The notes under the pieces were generated by a model. The model had not been told where the DNA came from, searched no databases, and saw only the letters and a program-made list of their open reading frames with translations. A DNA stretch of 64,000 bases from VRUE01 sp963728835 (GTDB lineage: Bacteria > Actinomycetota > Thermoleophilia > Solirubrobacterales > 70-9): contig CAVSKZ010000002.1 in NCBI GenBank assembly GCA_963728835.1, positions 1,410,180-1,474,179 of the forward strand. Reading direction: 5' to 3'. Below, piece by piece: positions 34,030 to 41,553 of this stretch. Position 1 is the first letter of the stretch, and the number at the start of each line of letters is the position of its first letter. Both the position numbers and the translations under genes were made by a program.

Positions 34030-34851
34030 GTGTTCGCTGCCCTGCTCGTCTTTGCAGGGAGCGCGAGCGCCCAACCACATATCGAATCCAATTCCAAGCT
34101 AGCTCCAAGTTGTTCCAGAATTTGGAGTTGCCCCAAGGCCTTCTGCGCCCAGCTGGTGACGGTCAAGCAGGTCTCTCCGTTCATCGCTCGGGTCTGGGAT
34201 CTCGAGCGGTGGGAGAGAGGGGCGCCGAGGCCAGCTGCCTTCGCAACTCAGCGCCGGCACATCTTCTGTGCTGCAGGGCCCGGCCACCGCAAGGCGATAG
34301 CTCGCCGCTGGGAGCGCGACAAGCGCCGCTACAACCAGCATCGACATCGCCAGCTCGCTCGCCACAACATCAACCACCAGTGGCAGGGAGCGTTCTATCC
34401 GAGCTCGGCGTGGGAAGAACTGCCTCAGCTGCCGCCCTATGTGATCGCCGCGCTTGCAGAGAAAGCCGGCGATGTGCTCGGGGTCGATGTTCCCGGGTGG
34501 ACGATGGCGCAGATGACGATCGGAGAGTCCTACCGCAAGCCGGGAAGCGCCGGCGTCGACCCTGGCGGCACAAGGGGCTTCGGCCTCTGGGCGGTCACGA
34601 CTGGGTTTTCGTTCAACGATGAGCTGGTCGCTCGCTTCGATGGCGTCTCCGGCCCGCCTCGCTACGAGGCGATGTGGAACCCCGTCAAGAACTCGGCAGC
34701 GATGGCGCTGATCCTGGGCAGCCAGGGCACTGGAGCCTGGTACGGGGACCGTGGTGTCACCTGCTGGGACTGCCACTACCGAGGGCACTTCGACCTTCGG
34801 TTGGTCTTGGGAGGTCTCTCGTTTCGGAAGGCGCTGCGTCTGGGCACGTAG
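34030..34851 (+). CDS. secreted transglycosylase-like (SLT/lysozyme-fold) protein
   Basis: 273 residues from GTG 34030 (the frame is stopped at 33952 and has no other start). It begins with a short signal-like stretch (VFAALLVFAGSASAQ). The C-terminal ~110 residues have the transglycosylase pattern MAQMTIGESYRKPGS (catalytic Glu), GFGLWAVTTGFSF and NPVKNSAAMALILGSQGT ... WYGD. It is separate from the lysis block and lies in the switch region, so it may be made in the lysogen and act outside the cell. Confidence 0.6.
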   Translation: MFAALLVFAGSASAQPHIESNSKLAPSCSRIWSCPKAFCAQLVTVKQVSPFIARVWDLERWERGAPRPAAFATQRRHIFCAAGPGHRKAIARRWERDKRRYNQHRHRQLARHNINHQWQGAFYPSSAWEELPQLPPYVIAALAEKAGDVLGVDVPGWTMAQMTIGESYRKPGSAGVDPGGTRGFGLWAVTTGFSFNDELVARFDGVSGPPRYEAMWNPVKNSAAMALILGSQGTGAWYGDRGVTCWDCHYRGHFDLRLVLGGLSFRKALRLGT

Positions 34852-34901
34852 GATCTCTCGAACACATAGACGTATTCCCCCAACGGGGGTCGTCAGCTAC
34901 G

Positions 34902-34936
34902 AAAGGCCCTCGTCGGTTCGGCGGGGGCTTTTCTGT
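34902..34936 (+). terminator. Rho-independent terminator
   Basis: A 14-base stem (AAAGGCCCTCGTCG against CGGCGGGGGCTTTT, allowing G-T pairs) with a 3-base loop, followed by TTTTCTGTTTG. It is the best terminator in the window and ends the secreted transglycosylase transcript. Two further GC hairpins follow up to 35010 and may stop the opposite strand. Confidence 0.8.
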
Positions 34937-35011
34937 TTGTCTGGGCCAAAACGCAAACGACCCGCCGTAGCGGGCCGTTGCGCAGAGCGGGCGTAGCGGG
35001 AAGCCGGCCCG

Positions 35012-35281
35012 CTAAGACGGTGTCTGGCGGTCGACGGGCAGCTCCTCGCCGACTCGATCACCCGTCGCTCGGAAGATCACGCCTACGCGGGTCGGCTTGT
35101 CCTTCTCTCTAAGTGCGGCCTCGATAGCCGCGATTCCGTCGGTCAGCATTCGCTGACGGTCTTCGTGCATTTGCTCGAAGACGGCGGTGGGCACATGTAC
35201 CGCCAGATGTAGCCCTGACTCGTCGGCGGTCGCACGCCAGTCGGCTGATTCCGTCTCGTAGTCCGAAAGCTGCTTGCTCAT
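35012..35281 (-). CDS. small hypothetical protein
   Basis: 89 residues: SKQLSDYETESADWRATADE, LHLAVHVPTAVFEQMHEDR and VGVIFRATGDRVGEEL. A small alpha-beta protein with no recognisable motif. Lone leftward gene in the switch region; the upstream 35282-35582 stretch would hold its promoter. Confidence 0.5.
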   Translation of the reverse strand: MSKQLSDYETESADWRATADESGLHLAVHVPTAVFEQMHEDRQRMLTDGIAAIEAALREKDKPTRVGVIFRATGDRVGEELPVDRQTPS

Positions 35282-35321
35282 CTCGGGCTTCCCCTCCGAG
35301 TAGTGGATTGCAGTTCAACCC

Positions 35322-35444
35322 CACCTTAGCGCGCTGATCGGCTTCAGCCCTCTGAACGCGATCGACCCGCCTGGCTAGAGACGGGTCGATGCGCATGACG
35401 GGTCCGGTTCCTCTGTGAAGGCCCGCCAAGCCTCACCTTAGCGC
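35322..35444. repeat. paired direct repeat CACCTTAGCGC and nested inverted repeat
   Basis: The stretch 35282-35582 has no gene. It holds CACCTTAGCGC at 35322-35332 and again at 35434-35444, and between them a perfect 9-base inverted repeat ATCGACCCG / CGGGTCGAT (35361-35369 and 35382-35390, 12-base loop). Lying between a leftward and a rightward gene, these may be operator sites. Confidence 0.4.
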
Positions 35445-35582
35445 CCCGATTGAGCCGCATTGGGCAGTCTTGCCTCCCTGTCCTTAGGTACGCCGCCGTC
35501 AGTCCATGCAGGCAATACGTAAAATCCTGAGCGGTCGCCTGCGGTATCCCTTGTGTTGCGGGAGGCGCTGGTTCAGCCCCCC

Positions 35583-35765
35583 ATGCATATCGACCCCCGA
35601 CCACGCCTGCGCGAGATCGCCCGCGACCTACGCCTCGCTGAGGCGCAGATACCCGAGCGAGACCGCCTGATCCGCAAGGCAGTCGCCCAAGGCTATTCCG
35701 AGCGCCAGATCGCAAGCGCCGCTGGCCTCTCCCAGCCCCGGATCCACGAAATCGTCAACGAATAA
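35583..35765 (+). CDS. small helix-turn-helix protein
   Basis: 60 residues from ATG 35583. RLREIARDLRLAEAQIPE is followed by a short HTH (GYSERQIASAAGLSQPRIHEI). Single-domain HTH peptides like this often act as excisionase-like or Cro-like regulators. The gene opens a stretch of regulatory genes. Confidence 0.6.
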   Translation: MHIDPRPRLREIARDLRLAEAQIPERDRLIRKAVAQGYSERQIASAAGLSQPRIHEIVNE

Positions 35766-36004
35766 CTGATCGGCGACCAATCGCGGCGATGCGCTGCGTC
35801 CTTCTTAGGTACCGTCGCGGTCCTCATGGGCAGCGAGGGAGGGGCCAACCAAGCAGGCAAGCGTGGTCGGCCCCTGCGCGGTTACCGCGGCTTGATTGTC
35901 GAAAGCAGCGGGACAACCGTGTCGACCTTCATGGGTTTCATGGCTCACCTCCCTCCATCGTCAGCCCCTCCTAGGACCCCCTTATTGCTAGAGAAAGTTC
36001 CAGT

Positions 36005-36022
36005 AGTGGAGAAAACTCCACT
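36005..36022. promoter_or_regulatory. perfect palindrome, candidate operator of the ArsR-like gene
   Basis: AGTGGAG-AAAA-CTCCACT: 7-base arms with 4-base spacer, 57 bases upstream of the ArsR-like start. The half-site TCCACT recurs twice downstream of that gene (36661-36689). The 35766-36079 region otherwise holds only a doubtful 84-codon frame (35829-36083). Confidence 0.5.
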
Positions 36023-36079
36023 GTGCGAGGGGAGCCAACGAATAAGATCGAGTGCTCAAGGCCCGTTAAAGGAGGCGAG

Positions 36080-36649
36080 GTGAGCACGAAAAAGAAGAGC
36101 GCTCCGAGCGAGACCGACCTGGGCAAGGCGGTCTCACACCCGCTGCGCTCGGAAATCCTTACGGCTCTCGGCAAGAGAACGGCCAGCCCAAGCGACATTG
36201 CCAAAGAGCTGGGTGCGCCGCTAACCGATGTCAGTCACCACGTAAAGCGGCTCGTTGAACTGGGGTGCGCCGAACTCGTTGAGGAAAAGAAGGCCCGGGG
36301 CTGGAACAAGAGCCTCTACCGGGCGACGATACGCAATCTCGGCAGCGAGGAGGTGATCGCGGCCATGCATCCTGCCGTGGCCGGTCACTACGCGGGCCAG
36401 GCCCTGCACGAGATAGGCAGCGCTGTGAAACGGGGCATTGAGTCAAAGAGTCTGGACCCCCAGGGACCAATTGAACTCAGCTGCACGGAAGTCAACGTGG
36501 ATGAAGAGGGCTACCTGGAGATCCTGGAGATCATCGAGCGAGCGCGCAACAAAGCCATGGAGGTCGCCGGCCGAACCACCGAGGGCAAAGACAAGCGAGG
36601 GCCAATCTCTCTATCGCTCCTTTGCTTTCGGCTCCCGGAGTCCGAGTGA
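36080..36649 (+). CDS. ArsR-like winged-helix regulator
   Basis: Start at GTG 36080, with AAAGGAGG 5-12 bases upstream. 189 residues. The winged helix (AVSHPLRSEILTALGKR; SPSDIAKELGAPLTDVSHH; VKRLVELGCAELVEEKK) is of the ArsR/HTH_20 type, and a C-terminal ~90-residue helical domain follows. This is a known actinobacterial regulator shape. The flanking TTCCACTAG-type repeats are candidate binding sites, so it probably controls itself. It may serve as a lysogeny or cargo regulator. Confidence 0.7.
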   Translation: MSTKKKSAPSETDLGKAVSHPLRSEILTALGKRTASPSDIAKELGAPLTDVSHHVKRLVELGCAELVEEKKARGWNKSLYRATIRNLGSEEVIAAMHPAVAGHYAGQALHEIGSAVKRGIESKSLDPQGPIELSCTEVNVDEEGYLEILEIIERARNKAMEVAGRTTEGKDKRGPISLSLLCFRLPESE

Positions 36650-36660
36650 ATGCTCTAGGA

Positions 36661-36689
36661 AATTCCACTAGACATGGGAATTCCACTAG
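36661..36689. repeat. two direct repeats AATTCCACTAG
   Basis: AATTCCACTAG at 36661-36671 and 36679-36689, 18 bases start to start (nearly two helical turns), directly after the ArsR-like gene and before the next gene. The shared core TCCACT also forms the palindrome upstream of the same gene. Confidence 0.6.
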
Positions 36690-36804
36690 AAAACCATCAC
36701 TTGCCCTGAAAGGCTGAGCGCCATGGGGCGCAGGGGACAGAGGGATTCAGTGCGAGGCGGAGGGGACGAAAAGGGATCAGGCAGCCCTGCTAGCGTCCCG
36801 CAGA

Positions 36805-37080
36805 ATGGCGCTCAGGGTCGTAGGGGCAATTGCTGGCGGAATTCTGCTGATCATCGGATTGCTTCCGCTGATCGTCTTGGGAGCGGTGGAAGGGGAAGCC
36901 TTGGCCACAGGGCAGGTCCTTTTCTCTGCCGCGCTGACGGCGGTGGGCCTCGCTCTGCTTGTTATTTCAATCAAGAGTCCTGGCCGCCCCTGTCCCCAGT
37001 GCGGCAAGAGCGTGAAGCGTGGTCTGGTGATCTGTCCAACCTGCAGCTTCGATTTCACTTTGCAGCACCCTGGTACCTAA
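36805..37080 (+). CDS. two-helix membrane protein with zinc ribbon
   Basis: 91 residues. Two membrane helices (VVGAIAGGILLIIGLLPLIV; VLFSAALTAVGLALLVISI) and a C-terminal zinc ribbon (CPQCGKSVKRGLVICPTC). A gene with the same layout, on the other strand, ends 83 bases away (37164-37382). Function unknown; the ribbon would be in the cytoplasm. Confidence 0.6.
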   Translation: MALRVVGAIAGGILLIIGLLPLIVLGAVEGEALATGQVLFSAALTAVGLALLVISIKSPGRPCPQCGKSVKRGLVICPTCSFDFTLQHPGT

Positions 37081-37163
37081 CCAGCCTCCACCGCCGAGGA
37101 TCAGCGCGGAGCGGGCAAGCGAGTGATATGTTTTGTCTGCGCTTGTCCGAAGGGGAGCCGTTG

Positions 37164-37382
37164 TCAGTTCACCCTGAAGTCGAATCCACAATGCGGGCAG
37201 TCCAGTACCCCGTTGCGGACTCGCTTGCCGCACTGACGACACGGCCGAGAGTCTGGTCGAAAGGCCCACGAGGCAGCGGCGATGATGAGTGTCAGCACAA
37301 GCGAGAGCAATGCCAGCGGGGGATAGATCGCTGCCATCAGCAAGACCCCTACAACCCAAATCACCGGCCATAGAAAATGCAC
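37164..37382 (-). CDS. two-helix membrane protein with zinc ribbon (convergent paralogue)
   Basis: Start at GTG 37382; 72 residues. VHFLWPVIWVVGVLLMAAIY and LALLSLVLTLIIAAASWAF are two helices; CRQCGKRVRNGVLDCPHCGF is the ribbon. Ribbon and helix order match the convergent gene at 36805, so they are paralogues on opposite strands. Confidence 0.55.
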   Translation of the reverse strand: MHFLWPVIWVVGVLLMAAIYPPLALLSLVLTLIIAAASWAFRPDSRPCRQCGKRVRNGVLDCPHCGFDFRVN

Positions 37383-37455
37383 CAGCCGACCACCGACGAG
37401 CTTAGGGCCGCCGCGGAGATCGCGGCTTTCCTCGAATCCCGAGCGGCCAGACTGC

Positions 37456-37890
37456 CTACGCATTCCCCGCTCCGGTCCCTGGCTCTTCGGTCGGCGGGAT
37501 GCTGGTCGACCATTGCCGGGCAGCAGCGAGCTCGTCTGCAAGCAGTTGGCGTTCTGCGGGGCCAAGGTCTGGCACCGTCGCAAGGGTCGCCAGGGCGGCC
37601 ACCGCTTGACGCAGCTCCTGAAGCTCCTGGGCTTTCGCTGGTGCGCTGAGGGGGAGTTCCTCCGTAAACCACTCGCGAGGCAGACCCGTGTGCTTCGCGA
37701 GTGAGTCCAGCCTCGCTGGCGTAAGCGGCGGGGGCTTCTTCTTGCCGGACGGGCGCTCGAGACGGCCGGGGTCAGTTACCCCAAGCCCATCGGCCTTCAT
37801 CAGCTCCCCAAGTTCCGGTTGCGTATCGAAGCCGGCGTAAGCGCGGGCCGCCCTCACGCGCCGCGCAAGCTCCTCTGGATTCAGCGCCAT
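37456..37890 (-). CDS. helix-turn-helix repressor-like protein
   Basis: 144 residues. LARRVRAARAYAGFDTQPEL and DGLGVTDPGRLERP fit a Cro/CI-type DNA-binding domain, and LTPARLDSLAKHTGLPREWF is the closing helix pair of such proteins. A helical dimer region follows. It is transcribed away from the XRE gene at 37991, the arrangement of a phage repressor facing cro. Best candidate for the lysogeny repressor. Confidence 0.6.
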   Translation of the reverse strand: MALNPEELARRVRAARAYAGFDTQPELGELMKADGLGVTDPGRLERPSGKKKPPPLTPARLDSLAKHTGLPREWFTEELPLSAPAKAQELQELRQAVAALATLATVPDLGPAERQLLADELAAARQWSTSIPPTEEPGTGAGNA

Positions 37891-37955
37891 GCGCGATGTG
37901 TACAGGCTCCAGCAGGCGGCGTGTATCCACCTTCCTTAACTTATTTCCACGATTC

Positions 37956-37984
37956 TTGACAATTGTCCGTAGTTCGTGTACTTT
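37956..37984 (+). promoter_or_regulatory. near-consensus sigma70-type promoter
   Basis: TTGACA (37956-37961), 17-base spacer, TACTTT (37979-37984). The ATG of the XRE gene is 7 bases after the -10, so the transcript would begin at or within a base of the start codon (leaderless). The -35 box is embedded in the palindrome GACAATTGTC (37958-37967), a good operator position for the divergent repressor. Confidence 0.75.
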
Positions 37985-37990
37985 GTCCAC

Positions 37991-38203
37991 ATGGCGACAA
38001 CTTTGAAGCAGGTGGGACGGCAACTCAAGATCGCGCGGATCAAGAAAGGGATGAGTCCGGAGCGGTTCGGAGCGCACTACGGCATCTCGGGCATGACCGT
38101 CCGTCGCCTTGAGGACGGGCGGCAGAAACGACTTGACGCTCGGACGATGTGCAGGGTTGCCGAGGGCGTAGGTGAGCCCGTCGAGGAGCTCTTCGACCTA
38201 TGA
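37991..38203 (+). CDS. Cro-like XRE regulator
   Basis: 70 residues: TLKQVGRQLKIARIKKGMSP, ERFGAHYGISGMTVRRLEDG make a standard XRE helix-turn-helix. No Shine-Dalgarno site; the promoter -10 box is 7 bases before ATG. First gene of the long rightward early region and divergent from the repressor-like gene, so it is placed like cro. Confidence 0.75.
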   Translation: MATTLKQVGRQLKIARIKKGMSPERFGAHYGISGMTVRRLEDGRQKRLDARTMCRVAEGVGEPVEELFDL

Positions 38204-38373
38204 GCGCCAAGGTCAAGGAGCTGCCGATCACGGCCCGCCTCCCGGTCAAGGACGTGCGCGACCTGGAGAAGCTCGCGAAGGCCTCCGACCGGACCCGCAG
38301 CGCCGAGGTCCGGCGAGCGGTTCGGATCTACCTCGACTCCCAGCCCCTCGATTCTTCTAAGGCAGCGGCGTAG
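38200..38373 (+). CDS. ribbon-helix-helix protein
   Basis: 57 residues from ATG 38200 (ATGA overlap). LPITARLPVKDVRDLEKLAK and DRTRSAEVRRAVRIYLDS give the strand plus two helices of a CopG/Arc-type DNA-binding protein. No toxin partner follows. Likely an early regulator coupled to the XRE gene. Confidence 0.6.
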   Translation: MSAKVKELPITARLPVKDVRDLEKLAKASDRTRSAEVRRAVRIYLDSQPLDSSKAAA

Positions 38374-38375
38374 CG

Positions 38376-38930
38376 GTGGGGACCGCAGCGGTCCACGGAG
38401 CGGCGACCCCCCGGATGCGAGACGACATTCCGGCCTGGTTTCTCGACGCGATGTCGATGTCCGGGGAGCAGATCCGGTCTCTTCGAGACAAGGACATCCC
38501 TCGTAATCCAGGCTGGCGAGAGGGACCGAATCTCGACCTTCAAAGCGACTGGCACTGGGCCGAGGAGCGCTTCAGCGACGAACCAATGGACCCCGGCATT
38601 ATCTGCGCGGTCCGCATCTTCCAGGAGCAGGGGATCGAGACCTGCCAGTCCTGCCAGGGCGGCGTGGGCCACAGCTACGAGTGGCCCACCGTGGACATCT
38701 ACGGCGCACCGTGGAAGGCACTCGGTATCGCAAACGACTTCGGGCTCCCGGTGATGGCCATCAGCGAGCAGTTCGAAATCGTCGATGGTCGGCCCGCCGG
38801 ACACTTCTGGCGCGTTGAGTTCAGCCCCCATCGCCTCGTCGCAGTCCGGGAGGCCCGCTACCGCTCGGAGGCTGCTGACCGCAGAAGGTTCTTGGCGTGG
38901 CAGGACGCGCGACCGGAGGCAGGCAAGTGA
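38376..38930 (+). CDS. conserved phage hypothetical protein
   Basis: 184 residues if GTG 38376 is the start; ATG 38415 is an alternative. The part ICAVRIFQEQGIETCQSC, QGGVGHSYEWPTVDIYG and PAGHFWRVEFSPHR is a pattern I have seen in phage proteins of unknown function; the CQSC pair may bind metal. Confidence 0.55.
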   Translation: MGTAAVHGAATPRMRDDIPAWFLDAMSMSGEQIRSLRDKDIPRNPGWREGPNLDLQSDWHWAEERFSDEPMDPGIICAVRIFQEQGIETCQSCQGGVGHSYEWPTVDIYGAPWKALGIANDFGLPVMAISEQFEIVDGRPAGHFWRVEFSPHRLVAVREARYRSEAADRRRFLAWQDARPEAGK

Positions 38931-38968
38931 GCGGCGCGGCCCGCAAGACCGCACCGCCCCAGCGAGCG

Positions 38969-39124
38969 CTAACCGCTAATGCGTGTGCATTCTGCGCACT
39001 TGGGAAGCCCGCCGGTTCCCTTCGCCACGTTCTCGGTCTCGATGTTGTTGCCGATGTGGCACGTCGTCTCGTCGTGGTGAACGTCGCGGGTGAGCGTCGA
39101 GTACCACGGTTCCGTCTTCGCCAT
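38969..39124 (-). CDS. 51-residue cysteine protein on the opposite strand
   Basis: ATG 39124 is preceded by GGGAGGTGAAAC, the strongest ribosome site in this stretch. The product MAKTEPWYSTLTRDVHHDET ... TCHIGNNIE ... KCAECTRISG has a Cys near residue 22 and a CAEC pair. It is antisense to nothing convincing on the plus strand. Short, but codon use and ribosome site support a real gene. Function unknown. Confidence 0.55.
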   Translation of the reverse strand: MAKTEPWYSTLTRDVHHDETTCHIGNNIETENVAKGTGGLPKCAECTRISG

Positions 39125-39187
39125 GTTTCACCTCCCTTCGCTTCCGATCAGCAGGGAGCCTATCTCGGTACCGGGGTGGCGGCCTAG

Positions 39188-39301
39188 ATGCCGGACTTCA
39201 CCTGGAGGCAGGTAGCGGTCATAGCCCTCGTCGTCTTGGCGTTCATCGCCTTCTGCGCTGCGGTAGTTCTCGAAGCTGCAGTTAGAGGGGGAGGGTCCTG
39301 A
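39188..39301 (+). CDS. 37-residue membrane peptide
   Basis: One hydrophobic helix (VAVIALVVLAFIAFCAAVVL) with a short acidic head; stop overlaps the next ATG (TGATG). Typical of the tiny membrane peptides in phage early regions. Confidence 0.4.
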   Translation: MPDFTWRQVAVIALVVLAFIAFCAAVVLEAAVRGGGS

Positions 39302-39489
39302 TGCCCACCCCCTCCTTTACCACGCTCCAAAACGAAGCACGAGAGAGGGCCGAACGGTTCCTCGCAGCCTCAGCCGAGACCCTTGATCCCAAAGAGGCAG
39401 CGGGGTGGAGCCTGGCCGCCAAGAACGCGACGAGCGTAGCCGTCTCCTGCGAGACGATCTTGAAGATCCGTAACGGGGGGGGCAGGTAG
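39301..39489 (+). CDS. small helical protein
   Basis: 62 residues, helical (LQNEARERAERFLAASAET; GWSLAAKNATSVAVSCETI). Coupled to both neighbours. Not recognised. Confidence 0.45.
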   Translation: MPTPSFTTLQNEARERAERFLAASAETLDPKEAAGWSLAAKNATSVAVSCETILKIRNGGGR

Positions 39490-39728
39490 TGGCTACCTCC
39501 GACGAGCTGGCCCGCCTGCGTGCCGAAATGGACCAGGGCCGCGAGACGATGCGGGAGCTGGCCGGCACGGCTTACGCCTTCTTCTCGGGCTGCACCCTTG
39601 CGGGCTTCTCTGACGATCAGGCCCTCCAGCTCACACAGACCTGGCTCACGAACTTGATCCAGAGCGCTCCCCTGTCAGGGATGGCAGATCAGCTCCTTCG
39701 GGAGTTCCTCGAAAGGGGCGGGGAGTAG
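39489..39728 (+). CDS. small helical protein
   Basis: 79 residues from GTG. DELARLRAEMDQGRETMREL then TLAGFSDDQALQLTQTWLTN, which resembles phage proteins of unknown function that act near replication genes. One-base overlap with the next gene. Confidence 0.45.
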   Translation: MATSDELARLRAEMDQGRETMRELAGTAYAFFSGCTLAGFSDDQALQLTQTWLTNLIQSAPLSGMADQLLREFLERGGE

Positions 39729-41221
39729 TGGCGACCTCCCAACCAGAGCAGCGGGGGGACCAGCTACAGGACGAGCAGGTCAGCGCAGTGGTCGACTTCC
39801 TCGTCTCCTGGCGCTTCTGCCCCGTGGCCACATCATCGAACCCGTCGCGCTCGTGTCTCGAAGACGCGGCCAAGCAACTACTCGCGGCCCTACCTCCCCA
39901 GCTCCCCACCCCAGCACTTAGCGACGAGGGTGTGCGGAAGCGGCTGGAGCAGATCGTCGTCAACCTCGAAACCCACTGCGATGCGGACCCCGAGCGAGAC
40001 CGGTATGGCATTGACAAGGACGCCGGCTTCCTCCGCACCCTCGCCTCTCGGGAGCAGGGGGGCGGGGCGCGGCCGGAGCGGGAGCTGACGCTGCGGCTTG
40101 CGGACACCTACGCGGTGCTCGACGCGAGCATTCACCGTGACGAGGATGGCGATCCCGACGAGGACTGGATGGAGGCGGTCGAAGGTCACTTCGGCGGCGG
40201 CTTCTTCTCCGCCATGGACTTCGCGCTCACAGGCGGTCAGGGCTGCCTCGATGACGAGGAGTTTGACCAGCGTCGTCGCGCCGCCTTGACTAAGCACCAT
40301 GACTGCCTGAATCTCGCCGCTGCCGCCCCCCCAGCACAAGAGGCAGAGGGGCTGCGGGAGCGGCTGGAAGCTGAGATCAAGAACCTCGACAACATCCACT
40401 TTCTCGCTGACCAGGAGTCGATCCGCCAGGGCGCGGACGGCAACCAACTTGGTGAGGTCGAAGCGAAGGGGATCGCGACCACCGCTAAGAACGCCCGCGA
40501 CAGGCTCCGCAATCTCACACCCCCCTCCGACTCCCAGGGAGAGCAGGGGCGGGTAGACCTCGGGCCTGAGCATATGCGCGTCGTCGATGCCCCGGACGGC
40601 GGCCTGGACGTTGTCCCTGCCGACCCGGCCTCCACTCAGGTAGAGGGAGAGACCTGCCACGGCTGCGACACATGGGGACCAAGGGAGCCGCATCCTCTTG
40701 GCTCTCAGGCAGGCCCGTACGACAAGGGCCGGAAGCCCTGCCAAAACTGCGTTGCCTTCGTCAACGAGCACCGCAGCTGCCCTCAGCCAGAGCCAGGAGG
40801 CGATGAGGACTGGCCGGAGGTCACGCTGATCCGTTCGAAGGGCAACCCCGACCACATCAACATCTTCGGTGGCGACCCGGCTAACGCTTCTGACCGTCTT
40901 CTTCGCGAGGCCGAGTTCCGCCGCTACCTCCCCGCCACCTCACAGGAATGCTCGGGGCTGGAGGAGGAGATCGCCTCAGGGGCTTCAGTCGTCGGCGCCA
41001 TGCTCAAGCTGGAGCGGGACCGCGCCAACAAAGCCGAGGCAGCACTAGAGCAGCTGGCGTCTGACCTCGAAGCCGAAGCCGAGTCCTTCCGGCGAGAAGC
41101 TCAGCGCTGCAACCCCGCAACAAACGACTGGGCTCACTTCGAAGGGTCCGCCGAAGCGAAGGCAGCTGCCGCCCAGCTAGCCCGTAAGAAGGCAGCCGAG
41201 CTGAAAGGCGGTGGGTCGTGA
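39728..41221 (+). CDS. mosaic hypothetical protein with shared modules
   Basis: 497 residues, no enzyme motif. It is built of short helical blocks separated by Pro/Gln linkers. Several blocks recur in the protein at 55495: FLRTLASREQGGG, EGLRERLE, EPGGDEDWP, RDRANKAEA and KKAAELKG. A four-cysteine segment (CHGCDTWG ... CQNCVAF, residues ~305-340) looks like a zinc ribbon. The ends of the shared blocks are conserved at DNA level too, pointing to recombination between the two genes. Confidence 0.5.
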   Translation: MATSQPEQRGDQLQDEQVSAVVDFLVSWRFCPVATSSNPSRSCLEDAAKQLLAALPPQLPTPALSDEGVRKRLEQIVVNLETHCDADPERDRYGIDKDAGFLRTLASREQGGGARPERELTLRLADTYAVLDASIHRDEDGDPDEDWMEAVEGHFGGGFFSAMDFALTGGQGCLDDEEFDQRRRAALTKHHDCLNLAAAAPPAQEAEGLRERLEAEIKNLDNIHFLADQESIRQGADGNQLGEVEAKGIATTAKNARDRLRNLTPPSDSQGEQGRVDLGPEHMRVVDAPDGGLDVVPADPASTQVEGETCHGCDTWGPREPHPLGSQAGPYDKGRKPCQNCVAFVNEHRSCPQPEPGGDEDWPEVTLIRSKGNPDHINIFGGDPANASDRLLREAEFRRYLPATSQECSGLEEEIASGASVVGAMLKLERDRANKAEAALEQLASDLEAEAESFRREAQRCNPATNDWAHFEGSAEAKAAAAQLARKKAAELKGGGS

Positions 41222-41553
41222 GCGGTGAAGCCTTGACGCTGCCGGAGATCGCCAAGAGGGCGGGCGCCGATTACCGGACTCTGAAGAACTGGGAGTTCCG
41301 GGGGCTGATTACGCCGAGCATCCGCAATGCCAGCGGCGGGGGGAACGCGAGCTTCTATAGCGAGCACGACGCCGAGATCGTGGTCAGCCTGGTGAACCTT
41401 CGGCGCCGCGGTCTCGACATGACAGCCCTCGGCGTTGTCGCCACCGCATGGCGGGCCGGGGACGGTTTCCCCGAGTGCCCGATCTGTCACCGCTCCGAGT
41501 TGAAGCTGCCGGTACTCGACCGGCCAGCCGAGCTGAAGGAGGGGGAGCGGTGA
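41218..41553 (+). CDS. MerR-type helix-turn-helix protein
   Basis: 111 residues. LTLPEIAKRAGADYRTLKNW, then ASFYSEHDAEIVVSLVNLRR fit a MerR-like winged HTH. A C-terminal CPICH segment may bind zinc. GTG start with four-base overlap. Probably a small regulator of early genes. Confidence 0.6.
   Translation: MSGEALTLPEIAKRAGADYRTLKNWEFRGLITPSIRNASGGGNASFYSEHDAEIVVSLVNLRRRGLDMTALGVVATAWRAGDGFPECPICHRSELKLPVLDRPAELKEGER

Noticed and set aside
35829..36083. An 84-codon frame before the ArsR-like gene
   Set aside because: It covers the operator palindrome and the ribosome site of the next gene, and lacks a motif; treated as non-coding.
37377..37649. A 90-codon plus-strand frame (MHQPTTDELRAAAE...)
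   Set aside because: The first part looks protein-like but most of it is antisense to the repressor-like gene, and it has no ribosome site.
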